Of a DNA stretch of 64,000 bases, positions 45,068 through 54,227 are shown piece by piece. Location of the stretch: positions 372,001-436,000 of the forward strand of contig NZ_CAJHCP010000008.1 of assembly GCF_904848625.1 (NCBI RefSeq). The letters run 5' to 3'. This DNA comes from Paraburkholderia metrosideri (lineage in GTDB: Bacteria; Pseudomonadota; Gammaproteobacteria; Burkholderiales; Burkholderiaceae). The notes under the pieces were generated by a model. It worked only from the letters and a program-made list of their open reading frames with translations. It had not been told where the DNA came from and did no database searches. Position 1 is the stretch's first letter, and every line of letters starts with the position of its first letter. Made by a program: the position numbers and the translations under genes.

Positions 45068-45295
45068 GGTGTCTTCCTCCGTGGTCCCTGACCGCTGCGT
45101 GGGTCGCAGCGGGTGGTGTCGTTGTCGTTCGAGTGTGCCGCGATGCCTTCAGGCTACGCGGCTTGTGCTGCGTGTTGTGCTGCGCGTCGTGCGCTTGTTG
45201 CAAGTTCGTCGCACGTTTCACACGCATGTCAAACACTGCCCGACAGCGTACACGCTCAGGGCGTTGCCGCGCTTCGCCTTCGCTAGAATGAATCC

Positions 45296-46948
45296 TCAGT
45301 GGGCCGCGCGCTTACGCGGGTTTTTCCTGGGCTTGCTGCGCGGCTCTTCGACCGGATCGGCCACCTTCGTGAAGAAGCCTTGCGACGGGCCTTCGTACAC
45401 CCATTCGAGCAACGCGTCGTGCGCGGCTCGCGCGGCTTCCGAATGCGGGTCGTTGATCAGGCTCACGACCACGTAACTGTTACCGTCCGCCGATGCCACA
45501 TAGCCCGCAATTGCCCGCACGTCGCGCAGCGTGCCAGTCTTGATGTGCGCATTGCCGCCCGCGCCCTGAGACGTCAGGCGATTGCGCATCGTGCCGTCGA
45601 CCCCAGCAATCGGCAGCGAATCCACGAACACCTGCGCGACCGGGCTCGCGTTGGCCCGTTGCAAAAGATCGGCGAGCGACAGCGCGGTGACGTGCTCGTC
45701 GCGCGACAGACCCGAGCCGTTGTCTAGCGTCAGATATTCCATGTCGACGCTGTCGCGACGCAGGAAAGCTTCGACTGCGCGGGCCGCTTTGGCCGGTGTC
45801 GCGGGCGGCTTTTCTTCGGTCGCGCCGATCGTCAGGAACAGGTTGCGCGCCATCGTGTTGTTGCTGAACTTGTTGATGTCGTGAACGATGTCGGACAGCA
45901 TGGGCCCGTCGTGCGTCGCGACCAGTTTGGCGCCGAACGGCACCGCGCCCTCGTGCGTCGTGCCGTTGAAGGTGCCTCCGGTCTGCTGCCACAGTGCGAG
46001 GAAACCACCGGCGAAGAATGCCGAGTGATCGAGCACGGCCACATTGAGCGTGCGCGGCTCGCAGCGTGTCGAGAGTTCGCCGCTGAACGACGCGACCACG
46101 GTGCCGTTCGGCTGCGGCGTCACGGTCGGCGAAACGGAGGCCGCGTCACCCCGGCACGGACCGTTGACCGCGCGCATCTGGTTGTCGATCTGCAACTGCG
46201 ATAGCGCGGGCAGCACGTCGACCGCGACCGTGCCATCGGGCGACGGCGTCAGCGTGAACGTCAGCGCTTTAAACGCATAGAGCAGCGGATCAGGGCCAAC
46301 GTTGTACGGCGCGGTGGCGTCGTCGTCGAACGGCGGCAGGTCGCGGGTGGACGGGTCGAAGTAACGCTTGTCGAGCACCAGCGCCCCGTCGATTCCGTTG
46401 ATGCCGGCCTTGCGAATCTTCTGCACGAGATCGATCAGTTCTTCGGGCACGAGCTTCGGGTCGCCAGTGCCCTGAATGTACAGATTGCCGTGCAGCACGC
46501 CGTTCGCGTCGAGCGAGCCGTCCGCGTACGCGCTGGTGCGCCAGCGGTAGTCGGGGCCGAGAATCGACAGGCCGGAGTAGGTGGTGAAGAGCTTCATCGT
46601 CGACGCGGGCATCATCGGCTTGCCGGCATTCAACGCGAGGAGTGGCGTGCGGTCGCCGACCTTTTCCACCACCACGCTGATCGACGACAACGGCACATGC
46701 GCGCGCTGCAGGCCGATCATGACCGACTGCGGCAGCACCGTCGTGACATTGACGCTCGGATGCGTGGCCTTCACGCGCGCCTGAGCGGCGGGCGGCAGCA
46801 TCGCGCCCAAGCTGAGTGCTGCGCCAGCAAGCAGCCAGGCCAGCGCGCGCGGCGTGATACGGTGGGGCGCGTGAAGGGCGTAGGCAGAAGAGCGGCGTGG
46901 ACGCAGTACCAGACGGCGTGCGAGAGAAGACAGGAAAGCGTGCGTCAT
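45296..46948 (-). CDS. dacB: D-alanyl-D-alanine carboxypeptidase/endopeptidase (PBP4, DacB)
   Basis: 550 residues from ATG 46948; the frame is open upstream without PBP4 similarity. A long basic N-terminal region precedes the hydrophobic signal (about 35-57). The active-site SxxK is STMK (116-119); SNN and KTG (HIKTGTL) follow. It trims or cleaves peptidoglycan peptide cross-links in the periplasm. It is divergent from the response regulator gene. Confidence 0.93.
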   Translation of the reverse strand: MTHAFLSSLARRLVLRPRRSSAYALHAPHRITPRALAWLLAGAALSLGAMLPPAAQARVKATHPSVNVTTVLPQSVMIGLQRAHVPLSSISVVVEKVGDRTPLLALNAGKPMMPASTMKLFTTYSGLSILGPDYRWRTSAYADGSLDANGVLHGNLYIQGTGDPKLVPEELIDLVQKIRKAGINGIDGALVLDKRYFDPSTRDLPPFDDDATAPYNVGPDPLLYAFKALTFTLTPSPDGTVAVDVLPALSQLQIDNQMRAVNGPCRGDAASVSPTVTPQPNGTVVASFSGELSTRCEPRTLNVAVLDHSAFFAGGFLALWQQTGGTFNGTTHEGAVPFGAKLVATHDGPMLSDIVHDINKFSNNTMARNLFLTIGATEEKPPATPAKAARAVEAFLRRDSVDMEYLTLDNGSGLSRDEHVTALSLADLLQRANASPVAQVFVDSLPIAGVDGTMRNRLTSQGAGGNAHIKTGTLRDVRAIAGYVASADGNSYVVVSLINDPHSEAARAAHDALLEWVYEGPSQGFFTKVADPVEEPRSKPRKNPRKRAAH

Positions 46949-47262
46949 GAACGGGCGAAGAAGCAAAATTTCAGGGCGTGGGGCACGCGTTAATCCAGAT
47001 CGTGTCGATGCATGGCCGATGCGCTCGCCAGACGTCGCGTCGCGCAAAAAGTCGCATGGAACGGTTGCGCGAACGCGTCGGCGATTTGATGCATTGTGCG
47101 TGGGCGAGCCGCGCGCACAGACCGCAGTCGCCATCGTGCGACACAAAGCGCCCATTGTAGTGACATGCCGCCAGGCTGAGGTGAAAAAAGCAGTGCGCGG
47201 CGCGCAGGGTGGGGGCGGGCGCTAGAATGCGGCATCATCAAATAGTTTCGGAACGGATAACC
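46949..47262. other. Divergent region dacB / response regulator
   Basis: About 310 bp. It holds both promoters by position, but I see no convincing promoter pair or known operator. No small gene is supported. Confidence 0.4.
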
Positions 47263-47925
47263 ATGCGCATTTTGCTAGTCGAAGACGACCGGATGATCGC
47301 CGAAGGCGTGCGCAAGGCGTTGCGCGGCGAGGGTTTCGCGGTCGACTGGGTGGAAGACGGCGAATCGGCGATCCGCGCGGCGGCCGGCCAACCTTACGAT
47401 CTGGTTCTCCTCGATCTCGGTCTTCCGAAGCGCGACGGTCTCGACGTGCTGCGCACCTTGCGCGCACGTGGCCACGCGCTGCCGGTGCTGATCGTCACTG
47501 CGCGCGATGCGGTGGCCGACCGCGTCAAGGGTCTCGATGCCGGCGCCGACGATTACCTTGTCAAACCTTTCGATCTCGACGAACTCGGCGCCCGGATGCG
47601 CGCGCTGATCCGCCGTCAGTCGGGCCGCAGCGATTCGACGATTCGTCACGCCAATCTCACGCTCGACCCCGCGTCGCATCAGGTCACGCTCGACGGCGCG
47701 CCGGTCGCCTTGTCCGCGCGGGAATTCGCGCTGCTCGAAGCGTTGCTCGCACGGCCTGGTGCGGTGCTGTCGAAAAGTCAGCTCGAAGAGAAGATGTACG
47801 GGTGGGGCGAGGAGATCGGCAGCAATACCGTCGAAGTCTATATTCACGCGCTGCGCAAGAAGCTCGGCGCGGAACTGATCCGCAATGTGCGCGGCCTCGG
47901 CTACATGATCGCAAAGGACGCCTGA
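47263..47925 (+). CDS. OmpR-family response regulator, HtrA-linked
   Basis: 220 residues from ATG 47263. The receiver has D8/D9, D51 and K101; the DNA-binding winged helix ends RGLGYMIAKDA. It resembles QseB/TctD. It is first of three genes with a kinase (4 bp later) and an HtrA protease. In B. cenocepacia the same three-gene arrangement is known and needed for stress tolerance, so regulation of envelope stress is a fair inference. Confidence 0.92.
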   Translation: MRILLVEDDRMIAEGVRKALRGEGFAVDWVEDGESAIRAAAGQPYDLVLLDLGLPKRDGLDVLRTLRARGHALPVLIVTARDAVADRVKGLDAGADDYLVKPFDLDELGARMRALIRRQSGRSDSTIRHANLTLDPASHQVTLDGAPVALSAREFALLEALLARPGAVLSKSQLEEKMYGWGEEIGSNTVEVYIHALRKKLGAELIRNVRGLGYMIAKDA

Positions 47926-47929
47926 GCCG

Positions 47930-49231
47930 ATGCGTTCGATTCGCCGACAGTTGCTGGTCTGGTTGTTGGCGCTCGTGCTGCTCGGCGTCGGCATTGCGGG
48001 ATGGCTGATTTACCGGCAGGCACTCGCCGAAGCCAACGAACTGTTCGATTACCAGCTGGAGCAGATCGCCGCGGCGCTGCCGTCCGAACCGTTCTCGCAG
48101 GTGCTGGGTTCGCGCGATAACGGCGATGAAGGCATCGTGCTGCAGATCTGGAATCGCAACGGCGTGCTCATGTATTACTCGCGGCCTAGCGCACCGCTGG
48201 CGCCGCGTGCGGAACTCGGGTTTTCGACGGAACACACGGAGCGCGGCGAGTGGCGCGTGTATGGCGCGATTGTCGGCGATAACGTCGTGCAACTCGCGCA
48301 ACCGGTTTCCGTGCGTAACCGGCTCGCCGCGAACGTCGCGTTGCGCACTTTATGGCCGCTGATCGTGCTGCTGCCGCTGATGGGCATGGCGGTGTGGGTG
48401 ATCGTCGGACGCGGGCTCAAACCGTTGCGGCGTGTGACCAGTGCGCTCGACGCGCGCCATCCCGAAGCGCTCGATCCGCTGCCGGATCAGCGTCTGCCGC
48501 TCGAAGTGCAGCCGCTGGTGCGCGCGTTGAACGGTCTGCTGCATCGGCTCGCGACCGCGTTGGACATCCAGAAAGCCTTCGTCGCCGACGCCGCGCACGA
48601 ACTGCGCACGCCGCTTGCTGCCGTGCAGATCCAGGCGCAACTGGTGGGCCGTGCAAAGGACGATGCCACCCGCGGCGAAGCGCTCGCCGATCTACAGGCC
48701 GGCGTCACGCGGGCCACGCGGCTTGCCGAGCAATTGCTGGCGCTCGCGCGTTCCGAACCGGACGGGCTGGCCGTCAGCAAGACCATCGATTTGCGCGCGC
48801 TGTTGCAGGAATGCGTGGTGGCTTACGCGCCGCTGGCGGCGAATCGCGGCGTCGACCTGGGCATTGAGACGAGCGACGCCGCCACCGTGACCGGCGACGC
48901 CGACGCGCTGCGCGTGATGTTCAACAATCTCGTCGATAACGCGACCAAGTACACCCCGCACGGCGGGCGTGTCGACGTCAGTCTGCGTGATGAGGGCGGG
49001 CGCCCGGTGGTGCGGATTGCCGACAGCGGTCCGGGCATCGAACCCGCCGACCGCGATCGCGTGTTCGACCGCTTCTACCGCGCGGGCGCAGGGGCGAATC
49101 GCGCGCGTACGGACGTGGCGGGCAGCGGATTAGGGTTGGCAATCGTGCGCCGTATCGCGACCCAGCACCATGCAACCGTGACGCTCGACGAATCGCCGGC
49201 GGGTGGTCTGCAAGTCAATGTGCGGTTCTGA
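47930..49231 (+). CDS. Sensor histidine kinase, HtrA-linked (QseC-like)
   Basis: 433 residues. TM1 about 8-27, periplasmic domain about 28-142, TM2 about 143-160, HAMP, H box HELRTPLAAVQIQ (His about 223), N box NLVDNATKYTP, and G boxes DSGPGIEP and GSGLGLAIV. It starts 4 bp after the regulator stop, so the pair is coupled. The stimulus is unknown. Confidence 0.92.
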   Translation: MRSIRRQLLVWLLALVLLGVGIAGWLIYRQALAEANELFDYQLEQIAAALPSEPFSQVLGSRDNGDEGIVLQIWNRNGVLMYYSRPSAPLAPRAELGFSTEHTERGEWRVYGAIVGDNVVQLAQPVSVRNRLAANVALRTLWPLIVLLPLMGMAVWVIVGRGLKPLRRVTSALDARHPEALDPLPDQRLPLEVQPLVRALNGLLHRLATALDIQKAFVADAAHELRTPLAAVQIQAQLVGRAKDDATRGEALADLQAGVTRATRLAEQLLALARSEPDGLAVSKTIDLRALLQECVVAYAPLAANRGVDLGIETSDAATVTGDADALRVMFNNLVDNATKYTPHGGRVDVSLRDEGGRPVVRIADSGPGIEPADRDRVFDRFYRAGAGANRARTDVAGSGLGLAIVRRIATQHHATVTLDESPAGGLQVNVRF

Positions 49232-49390
49232 AAACGGCGCCGTTTCGTACGCAAACGCCGCGAAAAACCTTAATTAAACGCGTTGATGCATCACAAATAA
49301 GGTTCCGCTGATTGCTTAAGACTCTTTTAAGTGACAGCACGTACGCTCCTCGACATCCCCAAAGTCTCTTTCTCCAGTCAGGAGTACACG

Positions 49391-50914
49391 ATGAACGCGA
49401 AAACCTTGTCCCGCAGCGCTGTTGCAGTCGCTGTCGCCGTTGCGCTTTCCGCCGGCTATGTGGCGGGTCATCGCGACCTGCCCGCACCGCAGGTGATCTC
49501 GCCGGCGCAGGCAGCCATGATGCCTGCTGAAGCTGCCGCCAAGACCGGCATCCCTGATTTCTCGGGTCTGGTTGAAACCTACGGCCCGGCCGTCGTCAAT
49601 ATCAGCGCAAAGCATGTCGTCAAGCAGACGGCGCTGCGCAGTAATGGCGGCAATGGCCCCAGCGCAGGCGGCAATCAGCTGCCGATCGATCCGAGCGATC
49701 CGTTCTATCAGTTCTACAAGCACTTCTTCGGCGGTGTGCCGGGCATGCAGGGTGGTGACGGCGGCGGCGACGCGCCGGATCAACCGAGCGCGAGCCTGGG
49801 CTCCGGGTTCATCGTCAGCAATGACGGCTACATTCTGACTAACGCGCACGTGGTGGACGGCGCGAACGTCGTTACCGTGAAGCTCACCGACAAGCGCGAA
49901 TTCAAGGCGAAGGTGGTCGGCGCCGACAAGCAGTCCGACGTTGCCGTGCTGAAGATCGACGCCAGCAATCTGCCGACCGTGAAGATCGGCGATCCGCGTC
50001 AGAGCAAGGTCGGTCAGTGGGTGGTCGCGATTGGTTCGCCGTACGGCTTCGACAACACGGTGACCTCGGGCATCATCAGCGCGAAGTCGCGCTCGCTGCC
50101 TAACGAAAACTACACGCCTTTCATTCAGACCGACGTGCCGGTGAACCCGGGTAACTCGGGTGGGCCGCTGTTCAATCTCCAAGGCGAAGTGATCGGCATT
50201 AACTCGATGATCTATTCGCAGACCGGCGGCTTCCAGGGCCTGTCGTTTGCGATTCCTATCAATGAAGCGATCAAGGTCAAGGACGACATCGTCAAGACCG
50301 GCCATGTGAGCCGCGGCCGTCTCGGCGTCGCCGTGCAGGGCATGAACCAGACGCTGGCCAACTCGTTCGGTCTGCAAAAGCCGAACGGTGCGCTGGTCAG
50401 CTCGGTCGATCCGGCGGGTCCGGCCGCCAAGGCTGGTTTGCAGCCGGGCGACGTGATCCTGTCGGTGAATGGCGATCCGGTCGCCGACTCGTCGGCTCTG
50501 CCAGCACAGGTCGCGGGCCTCGCGCCGGGCAGTTCGGCCACCGTGCAGGTGTGGCGCGACAAGGCCACGAAGGATCTGAAGGTCACCATCGGTTCGTTGT
50601 CGGATGCGAAGGTTGCGTCGAATAAAGCCGATGCGCCGGCGCAGTTGCAAGGTCGCCTCGGCGTGGCAGTGCGTCCGCTGACGCCGGAAGAGAAGAGCGG
50701 CGCATCGGTGTCGCACGGTCTGCTGGTGCAGCAGGCGGGCGGCGCGGCGGAAAGCGCCGGGATCCAGCCGGGCGACGTGATTCTGGCGGTCAACGGCCGA
50801 CCGGTCACGAGCGTCGATCAGCTCAAGCAGATGATCTCCAGCGCGGGTAATAGCATCGCGTTGCTGATCCAGCGTGACAACGCGCAGATCTTCGTGCCGG
50901 TCGATCTCGGCTAA
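49391..50914 (+). CDS. htrA: Periplasmic serine protease/chaperone, DegP/HtrA family (MucD-like)
   Basis: 507 residues from ATG 49391 (GGAG upstream). An N-terminal signal precedes a Gly-rich linker. The catalytic triad is H153 (TNAHVV), D183 (SDVAVLKID) and S256 (GNSGGP), followed by two PDZ domains (about 300-390 and 410-505). It degrades misfolded envelope proteins. It lies downstream of a regulator and kinase and ends at a strong hairpin. Confidence 0.94.
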   Translation: MNAKTLSRSAVAVAVAVALSAGYVAGHRDLPAPQVISPAQAAMMPAEAAAKTGIPDFSGLVETYGPAVVNISAKHVVKQTALRSNGGNGPSAGGNQLPIDPSDPFYQFYKHFFGGVPGMQGGDGGGDAPDQPSASLGSGFIVSNDGYILTNAHVVDGANVVTVKLTDKREFKAKVVGADKQSDVAVLKIDASNLPTVKIGDPRQSKVGQWVVAIGSPYGFDNTVTSGIISAKSRSLPNENYTPFIQTDVPVNPGNSGGPLFNLQGEVIGINSMIYSQTGGFQGLSFAIPINEAIKVKDDIVKTGHVSRGRLGVAVQGMNQTLANSFGLQKPNGALVSSVDPAGPAAKAGLQPGDVILSVNGDPVADSSALPAQVAGLAPGSSATVQVWRDKATKDLKVTIGSLSDAKVASNKADAPAQLQGRLGVAVRPLTPEEKSGASVSHGLLVQQAGGAAESAGIQPGDVILAVNGRPVTSVDQLKQMISSAGNSIALLIQRDNAQIFVPVDLG

Positions 50915-51223
50915 TGGCGCGGCCCTGAACAGGCGGCGCAATCGGTCGGATGGATGGCAGTTTGACCGACGTGTCGCCCGTGTCGCATCACCGTTGAAGT
51001 AACGCTTGCCGGTCCGTTTGCACTTAGTGCAAACGGACCGGTTTGCTTTTGTGCCGCCGACAGGCCGCGACGGCATGCGTTCCGCTTCAGCAGGCGCGGC
51101 GCACCGGGGGTTTCCTATCTCGCCAACTCGCACCATAGAGCGCCTGGCACGCAGGTTGCGTCTGCCTTGTTCCGGGCCCATCGAGGCGTACCGGACGACA
51201 GGACCTCAATAAGGAGCGAACCG
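50915..51223. other. Intergenic region htrA to small secreted protein gene
   Basis: About 310 bp, occupied mainly by the long hairpin at 51009-51041. The rest should hold the promoter of the next gene, with an AAGGAG ribosome-binding site just before 51224. No further gene is supported. Confidence 0.45.
51009..51049 (+). terminator. Long perfect hairpin after htrA
   Basis: A 15-bp perfect stem (51009-51023 with 51027-51041) and a 3-nt loop TTA, followed by TTTGCTTTT. It is a terminator or a strong 3'-end stabiliser for the htrA operon. It begins about 95 bp past the stop codon. Confidence 0.75.
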
Positions 51224-51721
51224 ATGAAAACCCAACGCAATCAGCGAAGGATCGTAGCCGCTGCGGTGTGCGCAGCGCTCACGCTCGGTCTGGCAGGCGG
51301 CGCGTATGCACAACAGGCAAACGACACGACTGGCGGCACGACCACCGACCAAAGCAGCGCGGGCAACGACAATGGCGGCGGCATGCCGCAAACCCAGCAG
51401 CAAGGCGACGTCTCGTTCGTGTCGGGCGGCGTCGGTCTCGACGAATCGAAAGCACTGCAGCAGGCGCAAAGCCACTGGCCGCTGTCGCTGCGCTTCACGG
51501 GCCCCAGTTCTGAATTTCTCGCCGACGTCAAAGTGCGAGTGGTCGATGCGCAAAACAACGAGGTATTGAATACGTCATCGCGCGGGCCTTATATGCTGGT
51601 CAAGCTGCACCCTGGGCACTACACGGTGCACGCGCAATATAAGGATCACGACGAGTCGAAAGCCGTGACGGTCACGGGCAACGGGTCGGCCAAACTCGCG
51701 TTCTACTGGGGTGGGAAGTAA
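51224..51721 (+). CDS. Small secreted protein with carboxypeptidase-regulatory-like fold
   Basis: 165 residues from ATG 51224 (AAGGAG 6 nt upstream). A signal peptide ends GAYAQ (about residue 29). A Gln/Gly/Thr/Asn-rich linker (30-65) leads to a domain of about 95 residues, ending in a beta-sandwich pattern (VRVVDAQNNEVLNTSSRGPYMLVKLHPGHYTVHAQYKDHDESKAVTV) like CarboxypepD_reg or PEGA modules. Probably periplasmic; the binding partner is unknown. Confidence 0.78.
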   Translation: MKTQRNQRRIVAAAVCAALTLGLAGGAYAQQANDTTGGTTTDQSSAGNDNGGGMPQTQQQGDVSFVSGGVGLDESKALQQAQSHWPLSLRFTGPSSEFLADVKVRVVDAQNNEVLNTSSRGPYMLVKLHPGHYTVHAQYKDHDESKAVTVTGNGSAKLAFYWGGK

Positions 51722-51736
51722 GCGACTTTGCGCTCC

Positions 51737-51844
51737 GGTCACACGGGTGCCCGCCAGGACGCGGTGCAGCGATGCCGTGCAAGCGGCACCGGTCACACCG
51801 GGTTCGCGCCAGGACGCGGTGCAGCGATGCCGCGCAAGTGGCGG
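51737..51844. repeat. 54-bp tandem duplication
   Basis: Two adjacent copies (51737-51790 and 51791-51844) share long identical parts, including CGCCAGGACGCGGTGCAGCG. They lie in the gap between the secreted-protein gene and the DUF427 gene, and within an upstream extension of the DUF427 frame. Confidence 0.85.
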
Positions 51845-51935
51845 AAGTTTGGCCGATAATGAAGCCACGGGCGCGTCCCGTGGCTTGACTGTTGGTCCAC
51901 ACGCGAATCTGCCGCACACCATCACGGAGCGAGAC

Positions 51936-52328
51936 ATGAGCGATGCCCAGACCCCTCACGGTAGTACCGGCGCGAGCACGGGCGGCCACTCCATCTCGAT
52001 CAGCGGCAATAGTCACCGGGTGCGTGTGATACACGGCGGCGTCACCATGGCCGACACGCAAGCCGGCCTGACGCTTTCCGAAACCGGTCTGGCGGACGTG
52101 TTCTATTTCCCGCGCGAGCACGTGAACATGGCCCGGCTCGAACGCTCGACCCACACGTCGCATTGCCCGTTTAAAGGCGACGCGGCGTATTTTCACCTGC
52201 GCACCGAAGACGGTCTGATCGAAAACGCTGTATGGAGCTACGAGGCGCCGCTCGAGCCGGCCATGCCAATTAAAGGTTACCTCGCGTTTTACTCAACGCG
52301 CGTCGACCGCATCGATCAGACGTCCTGA
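51936..52328 (+). CDS. DUF427 domain protein
   Basis: 130 residues from ATG 51936; the frame is open upstream through the duplication but lacks family similarity there. Typical DUF427 features are VRVIHGGVTMADT, a VFYFPREHVNMARLERS segment, THCPFKGDAAYFHL (here with SHCPFKGDA) and AVWSYEAP near the end. It is a small cytosolic beta-fold family of unknown function. It is followed after 33 bp by the CoxG-like gene. Confidence 0.9.
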   Translation: MSDAQTPHGSTGASTGGHSISISGNSHRVRVIHGGVTMADTQAGLTLSETGLADVFYFPREHVNMARLERSTHTSHCPFKGDAAYFHLRTEDGLIENAVWSYEAPLEPAMPIKGYLAFYSTRVDRIDQTS

Positions 52329-52361
52329 TCCCGTGGTCGTGCGTTCATCGGAGAGGCTGGT

Positions 52362-53123
52362 ATGGAGCTGAACGACGCGTTACGGATTCCGCTTGCGCCG
52401 TCCGACGTGTGGGAGGCGCTGCAGGATCTCGCGCTGTTGCGCGCCAGCCTCGACAACTGCGAGTCGTTCACCCGTCTTTCCCACGGCGAATATGCGCTGA
52501 CCATGACCGTGCCGCTCGGCCCGTTGCGTGCGCGTTACGACGCCCGCGCTCATGTGGCGGGTCAGGATTCCGGGCCGGCGGAGGCGCAGCGCCGCACCAT
52601 CAATTTCAAGGCGCGCGCCGAGGGCGTCGGCGCGTTGCGCGGGCAGATCGAAGTGCGGCTGCGCGCGGATGAGGGCGGGCACGGTGCGGGTAGGGAGCGC
52701 AGCACGCGGATCGAATACACGGTCTGGGCGACAGCCTCCGGTCCGCTTGCGGAACTGCCGGCGCGCCAGTTGGAAAACGCGCTGCGCCAATTGGCCGATG
52801 ACTTTTTCACCGAGTTCAACGCGGTGGTGCGGGCAAAACATGGGGATGGTCCGAATCGCGCACGTGGGTCGGGCGGGCGTCGGCAGCACGTGTTTTTGCG
52901 GCCGGTCACGCTCGGCGGGATTGCGCGTCGCACGCGAGCGGACCACAGCAACGCGCTCGCAGGACGGGCGGCGAGCGCGTCACCGGGTGTTCCGCGTGGC
53001 GTGCTGCCCGCCGTCTCGCGCCGCTCGATCAGTCCGGGCGCAGTCCCGAACTGGGCTTGGGCCGCGATGATTTTCGTGGTCGCGCTGTTGTTGTATGTGG
53101 CGCGCTGGATCAGCGAGCAATGA
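52362..53123 (+). CDS. CoxG-like SRPBCC-domain protein with C-terminal membrane anchor
   Basis: 253 residues. The N-terminal 150 residues match the CoxG/SRPBCC fold (ALRIPLAPSDVWEALQDLALLRASLDNCESF, later ADDFFTEFNAV). A basic linker leads to one hydrophobic helix (about 228-248) at the C terminus. CoxG relatives help anchor or mature CO dehydrogenase; no cox genes are here, so the function may differ. Same strand as DUF427. Confidence 0.83.
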   Translation: MELNDALRIPLAPSDVWEALQDLALLRASLDNCESFTRLSHGEYALTMTVPLGPLRARYDARAHVAGQDSGPAEAQRRTINFKARAEGVGALRGQIEVRLRADEGGHGAGRERSTRIEYTVWATASGPLAELPARQLENALRQLADDFFTEFNAVVRAKHGDGPNRARGSGGRRQHVFLRPVTLGGIARRTRADHSNALAGRAASASPGVPRGVLPAVSRRSISPGAVPNWAWAAMIFVVALLLYVARWISEQ

Positions 53124-53408
53124 CATTGACGCGCTGATTGCCGGGCATCCGGCGTAAATCGCGCGGCTGTCGCGTCGGCGCGACTACGAAATTCCGTTGA
53201 TCAGCCACGAAACGCTGGTGCGCAAGCGTCGTTTGCGACGATGCTCGAATGCTTCTATCTACCTGTACCATCTCTGCCATGCCACGTTCCTGTTCATGCT
53301 GAGCGGAGCGCCGGCCAACCGAGCCTTCCGTCCCGTTACCAGACAGCACTGCATCTTCATGTCGAAGTGTGCAGTGCGGCCTCTATCCCTTACGCCAGGA
53401 GTCTTGCC

Positions 53409-54041
53409 ATGACCATCCCGCGCCGCGCGCTGCTCGTTATCGACGTGCAGAACGAATACGTGACCGGCGATCTGCCCATCGAATTCCCGGACGTGCAGAC
53501 CTCGCTCGCCAACATCGCCCGAGCAATGGATGCCGCGCGCGACGCCGGCATCCCGATCGTGGTCGTGCAGAATTTCGCGCCGGCTACCTCGCCGCTATTC
53601 GCACGCGGCAGCGCGACGGCGGAACTGCATACCGTGGTGAGCTCACGTGCTCACGATCACTACGTCGAAAAGTCGCTGCCGAGCGCATTCACCGGTACCG
53701 ATCTGGCAGACTGGCTCGCCGCCCGGCAGGTCGATACGCTGACCGTCACCGGCTACATGACCCACAACTGCGACGCGTCGACCATCAACCATGCGGTTCA
53801 CGCGGGGCTTGCCGTCGAGTTCCTGGATGACGCGACGGGTTCGGTGCCGTATGAAAACAGCGCGGGTTTTGCCAGCGCGGAGGAGATTCATCGCGTGTTC
53901 AGCGTGGTCATGCAGTCGCGCTTCGCGGCGGTGGCGAGCACGGAAGCATGGCTGGCGTCGGTGAAGAGCGGGGAGCCGCTCGCGCGCGGCAACATTTATG
54001 CGTCGAATCAGGCGGCGCGGGCCCGCCAGACGGTTGCATAG
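53409..54041 (+). CDS. Isochorismatase-family cysteine hydrolase
   Basis: 210 residues from ATG 53409. The catalytic triad is Asp12 (VIDVQNEY), Lys88 (YVEKSLPSAFTGT) and Cys121 (GYMTHNCDAST). Family members hydrolyse amides or isochorismate; the substrate cannot be told. A short gap separates it from the bpeR gene. Confidence 0.88.
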   Translation: MTIPRRALLVIDVQNEYVTGDLPIEFPDVQTSLANIARAMDAARDAGIPIVVVQNFAPATSPLFARGSATAELHTVVSSRAHDHYVEKSLPSAFTGTDLADWLAARQVDTLTVTGYMTHNCDASTINHAVHAGLAVEFLDDATGSVPYENSAGFASAEEIHRVFSVVMQSRFAAVASTEAWLASVKSGEPLARGNIYASNQAARARQTVA

Positions 54042-54133
54042 GGCGGCTGTACACGCCGCATCGGAATGAGCGGCGCGGCTTCAGATGCTGGATAACTGCA
54101 GCCGGGGCGTTCCGAGAAAAGTGTCGCGCATAA

Positions 54134-54173
54134 AACCAGGACGGGCGGATTCACTCACTCCTCCGTCCTGGTT
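54134..54173 (-). terminator. Hairpin after bpeR
   Basis: An 11-bp stem AACCAGGACGG/CCGTCCTGGTT (54134-54144 with 54163-54173) with an 18-nt loop, followed on the minus strand by TTTA. It is placed just beyond the bpeR stop and would end that transcript, though the loop is large and the T-run short. Confidence 0.5.
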
Positions 54174-54227
54174 GCATGAGTCCCGGTGAGGCTGACCTGA
54201 TAGCCCGGCTTCCGGACCGCTTGCCGC

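Noticed and set aside
49316..51181. 621-codon minus-strand frame
   Set aside because: It is the antisense of htrA, Arg/His/Asp-rich with no recognisable domain.
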